In this document: positions 7,197 through 15,366 of the stretch, in pieces | Layout of the letters: the number at the start of each line of letters is the position of its first letter | How positions within the stretch are numbered: position 1 is the first letter of the stretch | Assembly: GCA_014803505.1 (NCBI GenBank) | Contig: JAAVBM010000081.1 | Span: forward strand, 1 to 34,509 | DNA length: 34,509 nucleotides | From: a bacterium | Lineage (GTDB): Bacteria > Cyanobacteriota > Vampirovibrionia > Gastranaerophilales > Gastranaerophilaceae | Reading direction: 5' to 3' | Position numbers and translations under genes: made by a program | The notes under the pieces: model-generated | Databases searched by the model: none | What the model saw: the letters and a program-made list of their open reading frames with translations, nothing else | What the model was told of the DNA's origin: nothing

Positions 7197-8078
7197 ATGA
7201 AAAAAATGATTTCAAAATTTATGAACAATCAGAATTTCGCCGGATATATTTTTGTGTTACCGGCAATTTTAGGTGTTTTTATTTTTATAATAATTCCTGT
7301 TATTTGTTCATTTGGGCTCAGTTTTGCTAAATGGGATTTGTTGAATCCTATTGAGTTTGTCGGGGTTCAAAATTATGTAGAGATTTTTCATAGTAATTTA
7401 TTTTATAAAATTTTGGTAAATACAATAGTTTTTGCCTTATCAACGTCAATATTCGGGGTTATAATCCCATTAGCTCTGGCTGCGATACTAAATTCTAAAA
7501 TTATTGGAAGTGAGTTTTATAAAACTGCATATTTTTTGCCATTTATAACTCCGATGGTTGTTGTTGGAATAGTATGGGCGTGGATATTTGACCCTAATAT
7601 CGGATTGTTAAATCAAGTTTTGCATATTCATATAAATTGGCTTTATGATTCGAAATATGCTATGCCTGCTCTGATTATTGTTTCTGTTTGGAAGTTAATT
7701 GGGTATAATATGATAATTTTCTTGTCTTCATTATCTTCTGTTTCAAAAAGTTTGTTTGAAGCTGCAAAAATAGATGGTGCAAATAGTTTCCAAGTATTTA
7801 AAAATGTAACTGTTCCAATGCTGTCACCTACGATATTTTTCGTAGTTATTATTACAACAATAAGTTCTTTTCAGGTATTTGATTTGATTTATTTGATGAC
7901 CCAAGGCGGACCGTTTGATAGTACTAATGTACTTGTTTATGCAATATATAAAAACGCATTTGAGTATTTTAATATTGGTAGAGCAAGCGCGATTGCATAT
8001 GTGTTGTTTATAATAATTCTGGTTTTGACATTGGTTCAATGGAGCTTAAGAAAGAAGCTTGTGTATAATGAAGAGTAA
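7197..8078 (+). CDS. Sugar ABC transporter permease (MalF/UgpA type)
   Basis: This inner-membrane permease of a carbohydrate-uptake ABC importer (CUT1 class, 293 aa) has six hydrophobic segments. The first is GYIFVLPAILGVFIFIIIPVICSFGLSF and the last ASAIAYVLFIIILVLTLVQWSL. The EAA motif that contacts the ATPase is EAAKIDGANSFQVFKNVTVPML. The usual neighbours (binding protein, second MalG-type permease, ATPase) are all absent, so its partners must be encoded elsewhere. No Shine-Dalgarno sequence precedes ATG 7197, and the alternatives at 7206 and 7221 are no better. The predicted leader is extremely short. Substrate cannot be read from the sequence. Confidence 0.88.
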   Translation: MKKMISKFMNNQNFAGYIFVLPAILGVFIFIIIPVICSFGLSFAKWDLLNPIEFVGVQNYVEIFHSNLFYKILVNTIVFALSTSIFGVIIPLALAAILNSKIIGSEFYKTAYFLPFITPMVVVGIVWAWIFDPNIGLLNQVLHIHINWLYDSKYAMPALIIVSVWKLIGYNMIIFLSSLSSVSKSLFEAAKIDGANSFQVFKNVTVPMLSPTIFFVVIITTISSFQVFDLIYLMTQGGPFDSTNVLVYAIYKNAFEYFNIGRASAIAYVLFIIILVLTLVQWSLRKKLVYNEE

Positions 8079-8094
8079 ATGATTTGTGTATTGT

Positions 8095-9573
8095 TTACCA
8101 ATCAATAGTATTTTCTACTTCTGTTTCATTCATTAGAGGAAGTTCAAATATAAAACTGTTGTTTGTTCCGTTAGCTTCCAAATAAATGTTTCCACTATGA
8201 GCTTCTACGATTTTTTTGCAAAAATATAATCCTAAACCTACGCCAAATTTTTTATGTAATTTTGCACCTGAGGCATATTTATTAAATAGTTGTTTTTTGA
8301 TTTCTTCCGGAATTTCCGGACTGGAGTTTTGTATTTTGAATATTATATTATTTTTTATTTTGCTAAGACTTAATGTAATGGTAGAATTCCTGAATCCATA
8401 GTTAATGCTATTATTTATTAAGTTAGAGAGTACTCTTCGGAGTTGGAATTCATCTGCAAAAATTTTACATTCGATATCCGTTAGGTTTGTTGTAAATTCT
8501 AAATTTATATTTTTTTCTTTTCCTAAGGAATGAGTTTCTTTTATACAGGTATTTATTAGTTTATCAAATTGAAAATAATCTTTGCAAAGTTCCACGATAC
8601 CATTTTCGTATTTGTAGATTGTAAGAATCGAATATAACATTTCATTCATGAATGTTCCCGATTCTATAATCATATTTATAATATCTTGCTGTTCTTTATT
8701 TAGTTCTCCGTAACTTCCGTTTAATAGCATTTTTAGGCTGCTAATCTGGGCTTGAAGCGGATTCTTTAAATCGTGGGTTAATGTTGATAGGTAAGTTTCT
8801 TTTTGTTTTTCCCGCAGTTTCTTTTCGTCAATATTATGAGCTATTGTGATTAAACCTTCTGCAGTGTTACTGTTAGAAATAATTGGAGTTTTGCTGACGC
8901 TGTACCAATGTTCGTTTCCTTGATGGTCAATTGTTAATTTTTCTTTTGTTATGCTTTTTTTATTTTCTAATACATATTTATCCTCAAAATTAATCATAGG
9001 AAGAGCTTCTTTTAAATCGAGGTGAATATTTTTTATATGATCTTTGCCTTGTTTAACAAAATCCTCTGCGTGTTTGTTTCCTATTATGTAGTTGTTGTTT
9101 TTGTCTTTCATATAAACATGCATTTGCAGAGTGTTTAGTATTGTATGAAGCTGGTTATTTTGAATTATAAGATTCTTTTTTATATTTTCTTCAGATGTAA
9201 TATCTTTTGAAATTGATAAAATTCCTTTTGGCTCATTATTTTCAATTATAGGAATCAATGTTTGTTTTATTATTTTTTCTTTTTCTTTGATGAGTATTTT
9301 GAATGTATGTGTATATGTTTTCTTATTTGTTAAAATATTTTTTGTATGATTATTAATTGTTTCTATGATAATTGGATCAATATTAAGAATTTCTTCTAAT
9401 GATTTATTAATTATGTCAGATTTTTTTGAAATGCCGAAAGCTTTTAAGAAAGCGCTGTTGCAGGTAACATATTTGTTCTCTAAATTTTTTACTGTGATAA
9501 TATCTTCACAATATTCTAGGACCGAACCTGACAAATCAGTCATAGTTTTTGAAGATGGGAACGTTTTAAACAC
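8095..9573 (-). CDS. Soluble PAS-PAS sensor histidine kinase
   Basis: The 492-aa protein has no transmembrane segment, so it should sense a cytoplasmic signal. Two PAS-like domains lie at about 12-125 and 140-252. HisKA follows with H267 in STLTHDLKNPLQAQ, then the HATPase_c domain with N-box LRRVLSNLINNSINYGF, a G1-type region at SGAKLHKKFG and G2 GVGLGLYFCKKIVEAHSG. It would autophosphorylate H267 and pass phosphate to a response regulator; none is adjacent. The start is GTG (9573) with AAGGAG eleven bases upstream; the in-frame ATG eleven codons in is the alternative. It converges on the permease gene with 16 bases between the stops and no visible terminator. Confidence 0.88.
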   Translation of the reverse strand: MFKTFPSSKTMTDLSGSVLEYCEDIITVKNLENKYVTCNSAFLKAFGISKKSDIINKSLEEILNIDPIIIETINNHTKNILTNKKTYTHTFKILIKEKEKIIKQTLIPIIENNEPKGILSISKDITSEENIKKNLIIQNNQLHTILNTLQMHVYMKDKNNNYIIGNKHAEDFVKQGKDHIKNIHLDLKEALPMINFEDKYVLENKKSITKEKLTIDHQGNEHWYSVSKTPIISNSNTAEGLITIAHNIDEKKLREKQKETYLSTLTHDLKNPLQAQISSLKMLLNGSYGELNKEQQDIINMIIESGTFMNEMLYSILTIYKYENGIVELCKDYFQFDKLINTCIKETHSLGKEKNINLEFTTNLTDIECKIFADEFQLRRVLSNLINNSINYGFRNSTITLSLSKIKNNIIFKIQNSSPEIPEEIKKQLFNKYASGAKLHKKFGVGLGLYFCKKIVEAHSGNIYLEANGTNNSFIFELPLMNETEVENTIDW

Positions 9574-9638
9574 TAAAATATAATCTCCTTTTTTTGTTTC
9601 AATCCGTTGAGTGTATAATAAACGCTTATCGTTAACAA

Positions 9639-9677
9639 TTACCTAGTAGGGTAACTTTTAAGTAATAATCAGGGTAA
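9639..9677. promoter_or_regulatory. Possible operator: GGGTAA repeats upstream of the kinase gene
   Basis: TTACC (9639-9643) and GGTAA (9650-9654) form an inverted repeat, and GGGTAA recurs at 9672-9677. The cluster is 66-100 bases upstream of the kinase start. Weak, based on symmetry alone. Confidence 0.25.
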
Positions 9678-9697
9678 TAGACAACAAAAAGAAGATT

Positions 9698-9734
9698 CAA
9701 AAATTAATATCAAAATTAATATCAAAATTAGTAT
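9698..9734. repeat. 12-bp tandem repeat, three units
   Basis: Three units of CAAAATTAATAT (9698-9710 with one extra A, 9711-9722, and 9723-9734 with one change) lie between the kinase gene's 5' side and the stop codon of the next minus-strand gene. TCAAAAAT (9697-9704) and ATTTTTGA (9739-9746) bracket them as an inverted repeat, which could act as a weak terminator for the upstream operon. Confidence 0.6.
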
Positions 9735-9748
9735 CAATATTTTTGAAA

Positions 9749-10327
9749 TTAAGCTTGTTGATCAATATTTTGTTTAGGTTGAGGTTTTTCTAATCCTATA
9801 GTTTTTAAAATAGGGTGAATAAGAGGATGAGATGCAATAGGTGCTACAATAGCTAAACCTGTTACAGAACCAAGTATAGAGCTTCCTTCAATAATTCCTT
9901 TAGCAAGATTTTCGTTAATATTATCTTTAGTAAATTTAACTTTTGGTTTTATAAGATTGTTTAATTCTTCAAGTTTTGCAGCTTTATCAGCATCTTCAAG
10001 TTTGCAATATTTTACAAAGTCTTCAGGCTTTTTGAAAGCTTGTAGAACAGGTTCACTTTTTGTAAACATTCTTGCTATAGAGAATGCACCTTTTTTAAAT
10101 ACCGGAATAATAGCTGCAAGGTAAATACCAAGACAAATCATTTGATATAAAAATTCTTTAGTTGCAGAGAATCTTTTAGTTTCCGGGTCAATATTGTGAT
10201 CCATTAAAATAAATCCAGGACGACCAACTGCTTTAAGGCAAGTCTCAGTAGTAACCTGAGCTGCAGTACTTTGGGTCATGTTATATAGTGTTGTATTAGA
10301 TATAATGTTTTGAATTCCGCCTATCAT
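9749..10327 (-). CDS. Unknown membrane protein, paralogue of the gene upstream
   Basis: I do not recognise this 192-aa protein. It has two hydrophobic segments (around FLYQMICLGIYLAAIIPVF and ILGSVTGLAIVAPIASHPLI) and a Lys/Gln-rich end. The motif RPGFILMDHNIDPETKRFSATKEF matches RPLFTMMDKKESPETKKYTALREG in the preceding gene, in the same position before the first hydrophobic helix, so the two are ancient duplicates. It begins one base after the stop of that gene, with its ribosome site (GAGGGTCGG) inside the upstream coding end. This implies translational coupling and possibly a hetero-oligomer in the membrane. Confidence 0.75.
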   Translation of the reverse strand: MIGGIQNIISNTTLYNMTQSTAAQVTTETCLKAVGRPGFILMDHNIDPETKRFSATKEFLYQMICLGIYLAAIIPVFKKGAFSIARMFTKSEPVLQAFKKPEDFVKYCKLEDADKAAKLEELNNLIKPKVKFTKDNINENLAKGIIEGSSILGSVTGLAIVAPIASHPLIHPILKTIGLEKPQPKQNIDQQA

Positions 10328-10328
10328 A

Positions 10329-10874
10329 TTAACCGACCCTCATTCCTGAATTTGTAAATCCTGAGATGCTTACATTATGAATAGGTGTAAGCTGTTTTAC
10401 ATCACTTCTGCCAGTTTGAGTGATTTGGGTTTTTGTTGTGTCAATTTCTGCAGTTTTTGATGTAACATCAAGTCTTGCAGGTTCTTCTTTTTTATTTTTA
10501 TGAAAAATCTTATCTGTAAAAGGTTTAATAACCATAGAACATAGTCCTGGTATTGCGACAAGAGCTGCAGTACAAACGCCTATAAATTGCAGGTTGTGTT
10601 TTGCTATTTCAGCCATTTTAGGATCTTTAACAAGTTTTGCCCCTTTTCCTGCAAGTGCACTGCAGGTAATATAAGTAGGGATTGCGATAACTTCGGTTAA
10701 ACCTTCTCTTAAGGCTGTGTATTTTTTTGTTTCCGGAGATTCTTTCTTATCCATCATTGTGAATAATGGTCTAAAAATCCCTTTTGCAGTAGCGATAGCT
10801 ACAACAACGTATGCCGGATTGTTATCCCGTCCTAAAGATTCCAGTGCTCTTTTTACTAAGCTGCCTTTTGACAT
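10329..10874 (-). CDS. Unknown membrane protein, first of a paralogous pair
   Basis: This 181-aa protein is of no family I know. It has hydrophobic stretches around YVVVAIATAKGIF, VIAIPTYITCSALAG and LQFIGVCTAALVAIPGLCSMVI. It carries the shared R-P-x-F-x-x-M-D...P-E-T-K-(K/R)-(Y/F)-(S/T)-A motif near residues 34-56. A Thr/Ser-rich polar tail (~125-181) follows. It probably spans the inner membrane two or three times. The ribosome site ahead of ATG 10874 is weak. It is the first gene of a two-gene operon, divergent from the TPR protein across a 239-base AT-rich gap. Confidence 0.72.
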   Translation of the reverse strand: MSKGSLVKRALESLGRDNNPAYVVVAIATAKGIFRPLFTMMDKKESPETKKYTALREGLTEVIAIPTYITCSALAGKGAKLVKDPKMAEIAKHNLQFIGVCTAALVAIPGLCSMVIKPFTDKIFHKNKKEEPARLDVTSKTAEIDTTKTQITQTGRSDVKQLTPIHNVSISGFTNSGMRVG

Positions 10875-11050
10875 TGATCTATTCTTTCTACCTGCCGAAC
10901 TATTTTTTTACAATTCATGGTGATAAGTTCACCAACAATTATTTTAAATCAAAGAAAAAATAAAATTGCTAGGAAAACAACAAAACTTTACAAAAAATCA
11001 TATAAATGATGTAGAAAATAATTATTATTTTAAGTTATATTGTTTGGTTA

Positions 11051-11079
11051 TTCAATAATTAGTATTTCTATTGTATAAT
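11051..11079 (+). promoter_or_regulatory. Promoter of the TPR protein gene
   Basis: TTCAAT (11051-11056), a 17-base spacer and a perfect TATAAT (11074-11079), 34 bases before the ATG. I see nothing else in the 10875-11050 intergenic stretch beyond AT-rich sequence. Confidence 0.6.
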
Positions 11080-11113
11080 TTTGTCAGGATTTATTTAAAC
11101 GGGGTGAGTGTAA

Positions 11114-14100
11114 ATGAAAAATAAGAAGAAAATGTGTGTATTGTTGATGATTGCAGTACTTGGTGTTTGTTCGATTAAATCAGAAGTTTATGCAAATGAT
11201 GATGTTGAAAATGCTGCAACAGATGTTGTACAGGTGCAAAAAGATGATTCTCAAGAACAAGAAACTGAGGAAATTAAAGGTAATAGAGAGGCTTTAGAAA
11301 AAGCAAAAAGTCTAATGGCTAAAAAAGATTTTCAAGCTGCAATTACTTATTTGAATGCGTACATTACTTCTAAACCAAAAAAATACGAAGGTTATAAATA
11401 TAGAGGTGATGCTTTTTATGCATTAAGACAGTATTCTCTTGCTCAAAAAGATTATCAAACTGCAGTTGATTTGAAGGCTGATGATGATAAATTTGTTACC
11501 GGAACTAAAGTTATAAGTGCAGTTGTTCTTGGTGCTGATAAAGAAGAACAACTGCAAAATGCAGAATTGGGTAATTTGTACGGAAGATTGATGTATGCTC
11601 AAAAAGCATTAAATGATCCTGCTTATGAAGCTTCATATTCAAAAGCTGTAAAATATAATTCTCATATTTATCTTCCTCAACCTAAAAAGAATGATATAAC
11701 TAGAATTAATTGTCCGCAAAAATATGGTAAAGTTTTAAACCCATTAGGAGTTGATTCATATATTTATGGTGCAATCGAAGATATTGAAAATTCTAAGTTT
11801 AAAGATGCAGAACATAAGAGTCAGTATCTTATTTCGAATTATCCGGAATATTATATGGGATATTATTTAAATGGTGTTGCTTTATCTGGATTAGATAAGG
11901 ATGAGGATGCAATTCTTGCATTTGAAACAGCTTTAAAATACAATCCTTATGATTTTGAATCTTTGGCGAGTTTGGGTTTGATTTATTATAACAAGATTGA
12001 ACAAGCTTTTTCTGTTAGCGATTCCAAAAAGTCAATTGAATATTTTGAAAAAGCTTTAAAATATAATCCGAATTGTAATTCTTATTATTTGTATATGGGT
12101 ATGAATGCACTTCAGGCAGGTCGTAATACTTCAGCTATTGCAAGTTTTAATAATGCTATAAAATTGAAATCTAATGATTACAACAGCATGTACTATAAAC
12201 TTATTGCTCAATATCTTAATGAGGATTATAGTGATGTAACCGATGGTGCTGCAAATTTATTATATAAACATGTTTCTAACTATAATTCGGTATTATATTT
12301 GAGAGCTTTAGCTTATTATAAAATGGGGTCTTATGATTTAGCACTTGAAGATTTGGATATGATTTCAAATTCGGTAAATGATATTTTTAATATGGATTTA
12401 AAAACTCCTACTGATAGCGAAAAATCATTGGAAAGTTATGTTTACTATTTGAAAGCTCAAATTATGCAAAAGAAAGGATTTGGTGCAAAATCTGATCTTA
12501 TAAAAGCTTATGAAAATCCGATTATTGCAAAACTATCACAACTTGAAAAGGCAATAGTTCCTTATGTAAAACCTTTTTCTGGTAGACAAGTTTTAACAGC
12601 TGATTATGAAAAGTATAATAATTTTTATAATAATGAACTTCCGAAATTGCTTACCGGAAATATAGAATTTTCAGAAGATGATATTGAAAATCAATATGAT
12701 TATATAAGAACAACTTTTGCAAATGTAGGTATAGGGTTTAAGAAAGAAAATGACTCTTATAAATTGGCAATAATAGAAGGGTATCCTCAAGAAAGATATT
12801 TATCTAAACTTCAACAAGAAACTTCTGTAGTTGCAAATGCTTCTGAAACTATAAATTCTGAAAAACCTGTATTAAGAGCTAATTCTTTACAAGAAGAAGT
12901 CTTGCTTGAAGATAATCAAATGTCTATTGCTCAAATGCTAGCCACTAATTCATTAGCTGCGGTTTCATCAAAACAAACAGAAATTCCTGTTGAAAAAATT
13001 ATAAAACCTGTTCAAGAAGAAAAACTTCCGGAGAAAATTGTTGAAGTAGAAACTCTAAATGATACAGTTTTGGCGAAAGAGTCAGAAAGTATAGTTTTAA
13101 CTGAAAAAGATGTTGTTTCCGCAGTAGCGCCTATTAAAGAAAAAACGACGAAAAAAGTTGAAAAAAAATCTAAAGTTGAATCTGTTAAAATTATCGAAGA
13201 AACTGTTTCAGAAGCAAAAACTGATCTAACAGAAAATGTTGCAGATCATCCAGAAGTTTCTGATGTTGTAATACCTGCTGTTGAAGAAAAAACAAAAAGT
13301 ATTGTTGAAAAACATGCAAAAGTGGATTCTCCTAAAGTTGTTATCGAGAAAAAAGAAATTCCTGAAATAGATGACAGTATGGATGTTGTAGTGCTTGAAC
13401 CTCAAAATAGCTTGTTTATGGCTGCAAAAACTCAGATTCAACAGGAGTCTTTTAATATCAAATATCCGGCTGTAGAACAGGTTGTAACTAATAATGAAGA
13501 AGTTATTGCTAATAGTGATGATAATGTTATAACTTCCGATGATAGTCCGGTGATTCTTCCAGAAACTGAGTCGGAATTAGATAAAAAGCAAGAAGGTTCT
13601 GTTGCGGTTCCTATTGTTATTGTACCTGAGCTCGAACCAAAATCTTCCGAAGAAATTGAAGAAACTCAACAAATTCATATCACTGAAGTAAATAGTGAAT
13701 TAGAACAATCAAATGTTTTGGCTATGAGACCAACTATTGAACCCGAAAAATTTATAGAAACTTCAACCAAAGATACTATTGTTGTTTCAGAACCTGTTGA
13801 AACCAAAGCAGATAAGGTTAAGAAAGAGAAAAAAGTAAAAACAGAAAAGGTTAAAAAAGAAACAGAATTGAACCTTGTTGATGATGTAAAAGATCAACTT
13901 GAAAAGCCTGTTAAAATAAAAAAAGAAAAAACAATAAAGGAAAAGAAAACTACTCCAATTGAAGAAAAACCATTGAAGGTGAAAAAAGAAAAAGCTGTTA
14001 AACAAATTGAACCTCAAATAGTTGAAACGGATACTGATGCTATAGAATCTGTTGATGTTGTTTCTCAGAAGAAAGAGAAGAGAGTAAAACCTAAAAAAGA

Positions 14101-14704
14101 AAAAAAAACAACAGAAAAAGAAATGGCAATTGATTCAATTGTACAATCTGCATTAGGAACTGCTGAGGATTCTGTAGAAGATAAGCCTATCGTAGAACCT
14201 GAGGTTGTTCAAAATGAAGAAGAAAAACCTGTAAGTTTGGATAAAGCTGATTCTGAACATAAATCTTTTTGGGCAAAATTGTTTGGCAAAAAAGATAAAA
14301 ATGATGAACTTGCTAAAACTAAACCTGAAAAAGTAAAAAAAGAAAAAATAAAAAAAGTTAAAGAATCTAAATCAGATATTAAATCTGATATCGATTCTTT
14401 AGAACAATTTGTTAATACAGAAGATAAAGTTATTGATATCGTAGATGATTCTATAGAGCAAAAAGAGCTTCCGGTATCAGATGCGATTGTTCCGTTAGAA
14501 AAACCTGTAAAGGTTAAAAAAGAGCGTATAAAAAAATCAAAATCAAAAATAAAAGAACAAGTACTTGATGTTATTGAAGACCCTCTTCCAAATCTTCTTG
14601 ATTCTGAAAATAATATCGAAGTTGAGGAAATTCCTGTTTCTTTTGACGAGGATTCTGTTGAAACTAAAGTTAAAAATAAAAAGAAAAAAGTTCGTAATAA
14701 ATAA
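11114..14704 (+). CDS. Large exported TPR protein with a long Lys/Glu-rich tail
   Basis: This 1196-aa protein has a Sec signal peptide (MKNKKKMCVLLMIAVLGVC..., cleavage near YANDD). Residues ~55-115 and ~215-430 hold several TPR units, seen as repeated A-x-x-Y/F-x-x-A-I/L-x-x-N/K-P-x-x (for example AILAFETALKYNPYDFESLASLGLIYY, SIEYFEKALKYNPNCNSYYLYMGM, AIASFNNAIKLKSNDYNSMYY). From about 570 onward it is low-complexity and acidic/basic, with at least six KxKKEK-type blocks (KPVKIKKEK, KVKKEK, KVKKER). One isolated hydrophobic insert, SFWAKLFGKK, sits near 1050. GGGGTGAG gives a good ribosome site. TPR parts usually scaffold protein complexes; the tail suggests an extended, perhaps wall- or polyanion-binding, region. 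Function unknown. Confidence 0.8.
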   Translation: MKNKKKMCVLLMIAVLGVCSIKSEVYANDDVENAATDVVQVQKDDSQEQETEEIKGNREALEKAKSLMAKKDFQAAITYLNAYITSKPKKYEGYKYRGDAFYALRQYSLAQKDYQTAVDLKADDDKFVTGTKVISAVVLGADKEEQLQNAELGNLYGRLMYAQKALNDPAYEASYSKAVKYNSHIYLPQPKKNDITRINCPQKYGKVLNPLGVDSYIYGAIEDIENSKFKDAEHKSQYLISNYPEYYMGYYLNGVALSGLDKDEDAILAFETALKYNPYDFESLASLGLIYYNKIEQAFSVSDSKKSIEYFEKALKYNPNCNSYYLYMGMNALQAGRNTSAIASFNNAIKLKSNDYNSMYYKLIAQYLNEDYSDVTDGAANLLYKHVSNYNSVLYLRALAYYKMGSYDLALEDLDMISNSVNDIFNMDLKTPTDSEKSLESYVYYLKAQIMQKKGFGAKSDLIKAYENPIIAKLSQLEKAIVPYVKPFSGRQVLTADYEKYNNFYNNELPKLLTGNIEFSEDDIENQYDYIRTTFANVGIGFKKENDSYKLAIIEGYPQERYLSKLQQETSVVANASETINSEKPVLRANSLQEEVLLEDNQMSIAQMLATNSLAAVSSKQTEIPVEKIIKPVQEEKLPEKIVEVETLNDTVLAKESESIVLTEKDVVSAVAPIKEKTTKKVEKKSKVESVKIIEETVSEAKTDLTENVADHPEVSDVVIPAVEEKTKSIVEKHAKVDSPKVVIEKKEIPEIDDSMDVVVLEPQNSLFMAAKTQIQQESFNIKYPAVEQVVTNNEEVIANSDDNVITSDDSPVILPETESELDKKQEGSVAVPIVIVPELEPKSSEEIEETQQIHITEVNSELEQSNVLAMRPTIEPEKFIETSTKDTIVVSEPVETKADKVKKEKKVKTEKVKKETELNLVDDVKDQLEKPVKIKKEKTIKEKKTTPIEEKPLKVKKEKAVKQIEPQIVETDTDAIESVDVVSQKKEKRVKPKKEKKTTEKEMAIDSIVQSALGTAEDSVEDKPIVEPEVVQNEEEKPVSLDKADSEHKSFWAKLFGKKDKNDELAKTKPEKVKKEKIKKVKESKSDIKSDIDSLEQFVNTEDKVIDIVDDSIEQKELPVSDAIVPLEKPVKVKKERIKKSKSKIKEQVLDVIEDPLPNLLDSENNIEVEEIPVSFDEDSVETKVKNKKKKVRNK

Positions 14705-14712
14705 TTTTAATA

Positions 14713-14748
14713 TAAATAAAAAGAGCCTTTAAAGGCTCTTTTTATTTA
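14713..14748. terminator. Bidirectional terminator between the TPR and marR genes
   Basis: A perfect 36-base palindrome with 18-base arms centred at 14730/14731. Its core AAAAAGAGCCTTT/AAAGGCTCTTTTT gives a U tract in both directions. It serves both convergent genes, and the MarR stop codon lies inside it. Confidence 0.9.
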
Positions 14749-15218
14749 AGTTTTACATCTACTATTGAACTTAGAACTTTTCGGTATCGTTTCAGATAAG
14801 AAATAAATTGTTTAATATCTTCTTCTGAGAATTCTTCGTCCATTTTTGCTTGAATTTGTTGACCTTCTTTTGAACCTATTTTTATTATTTCAAGTCCTTT
14901 AGGTGTTATAATATTTCGTTTAATGATTATGTTGTCTTTAGTGTCAGCAATTCTTTTTATAAATCCTCTTTCTGCCATATCATTCAAGATTTTTCCAATA
15001 TGAGCCTTCCCTTTAAAAAGAAATTTTGCAATTTCGGATTGTGTTAAATACGGTTCAAAGTCTAAAATGAACAAAATTGCGAGTTCATCAGCTGTAAGTT
15101 CTGAACTGATATATTGAAGTTGATGTTCACGTCGGAATGACTTATTAAAGTTTGCAGTGTAATCAATTTGGTAAGGAAGATGGTTTTCTAATTTATCATA
15201 TGCCTCGTTGCTAATCAT
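14742..15218 (-). CDS. MarR-family transcriptional repressor of the efflux operon
   Basis: The 158-aa protein has the usual MarR size and architecture: an N-terminal dimerisation helix, and a winged helix at about 42-105 with ELTADELAILFILDFEPYLTQSEIAKFLFKGKAHIGKILNDMAERGFIKR followed by the wing DTKDNIIIKRNIITPKGLEII. C-terminal helices follow. MarR dimers bind palindromes and release on binding small molecules. It is divergent from a tripartite RND pump whose promoter carries the palindrome at 15317-15332. It therefore very probably represses the pump, and perhaps itself, through TTCTACC half-sites in its own leader. AAGGAAA precedes the ATG. Confidence 0.88.
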   Translation of the reverse strand: MISNEAYDKLENHLPYQIDYTANFNKSFRREHQLQYISSELTADELAILFILDFEPYLTQSEIAKFLFKGKAHIGKILNDMAERGFIKRIADTKDNIIIKRNIITPKGLEIIKIGSKEGQQIQAKMDEEFSEEDIKQFISYLKRYRKVLSSIVDVKLK

Positions 15219-15230
15219 ACCTGTTTCCTT

Positions 15231-15255
15231 TTCTACCTGTATGCTTTATTCTACT
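15231..15255. promoter_or_regulatory. TTCTAC half-sites in the marR leader
   Basis: TTCTACC (15231-15237) and TTCTACT (15249-15255) repeat the half-site of the 15317-15332 palindrome, 18 bases apart in direct orientation. They lie just upstream of the marR start, where binding would block marR transcription. Confidence 0.35.
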
Positions 15256-15284
15256 ATTTTTAGAGTATAAAGGCAAGTGTTTTA

Positions 15285-15313
15285 TTGACAAAAATTTTTA
15301 TATTAAATATGAT
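15285..15313 (+). promoter_or_regulatory. Promoter of the efflux operon
   Basis: TTGACA (15285-15290), a 17-base spacer and TATGAT (15308-15313): a near-consensus sigma70 promoter, expected to be strong unless repressed. Confidence 0.82.
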
Positions 15314-15316
15314 TAG

Positions 15317-15332
15317 GGTAGAAAATTCTACC
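15317..15332. promoter_or_regulatory. Probable MarR operator
   Basis: GGTAGAA-AA-TTCTACC is a palindrome with perfect seven-base arms. It begins four bases after the -10 box, over the expected transcription start, where a bound repressor would block RNA polymerase. Confidence 0.72.
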
Positions 15333-15366
15333 TTAAAATTATAAATAAGAATATATGGAGATAAAT

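Noticed and set aside
13226-14017. Minus-strand frames opposite the TPR protein's tail
   Set aside because: Phe-rich translations of the complement of Lys/Glu codons, without ribosome sites.
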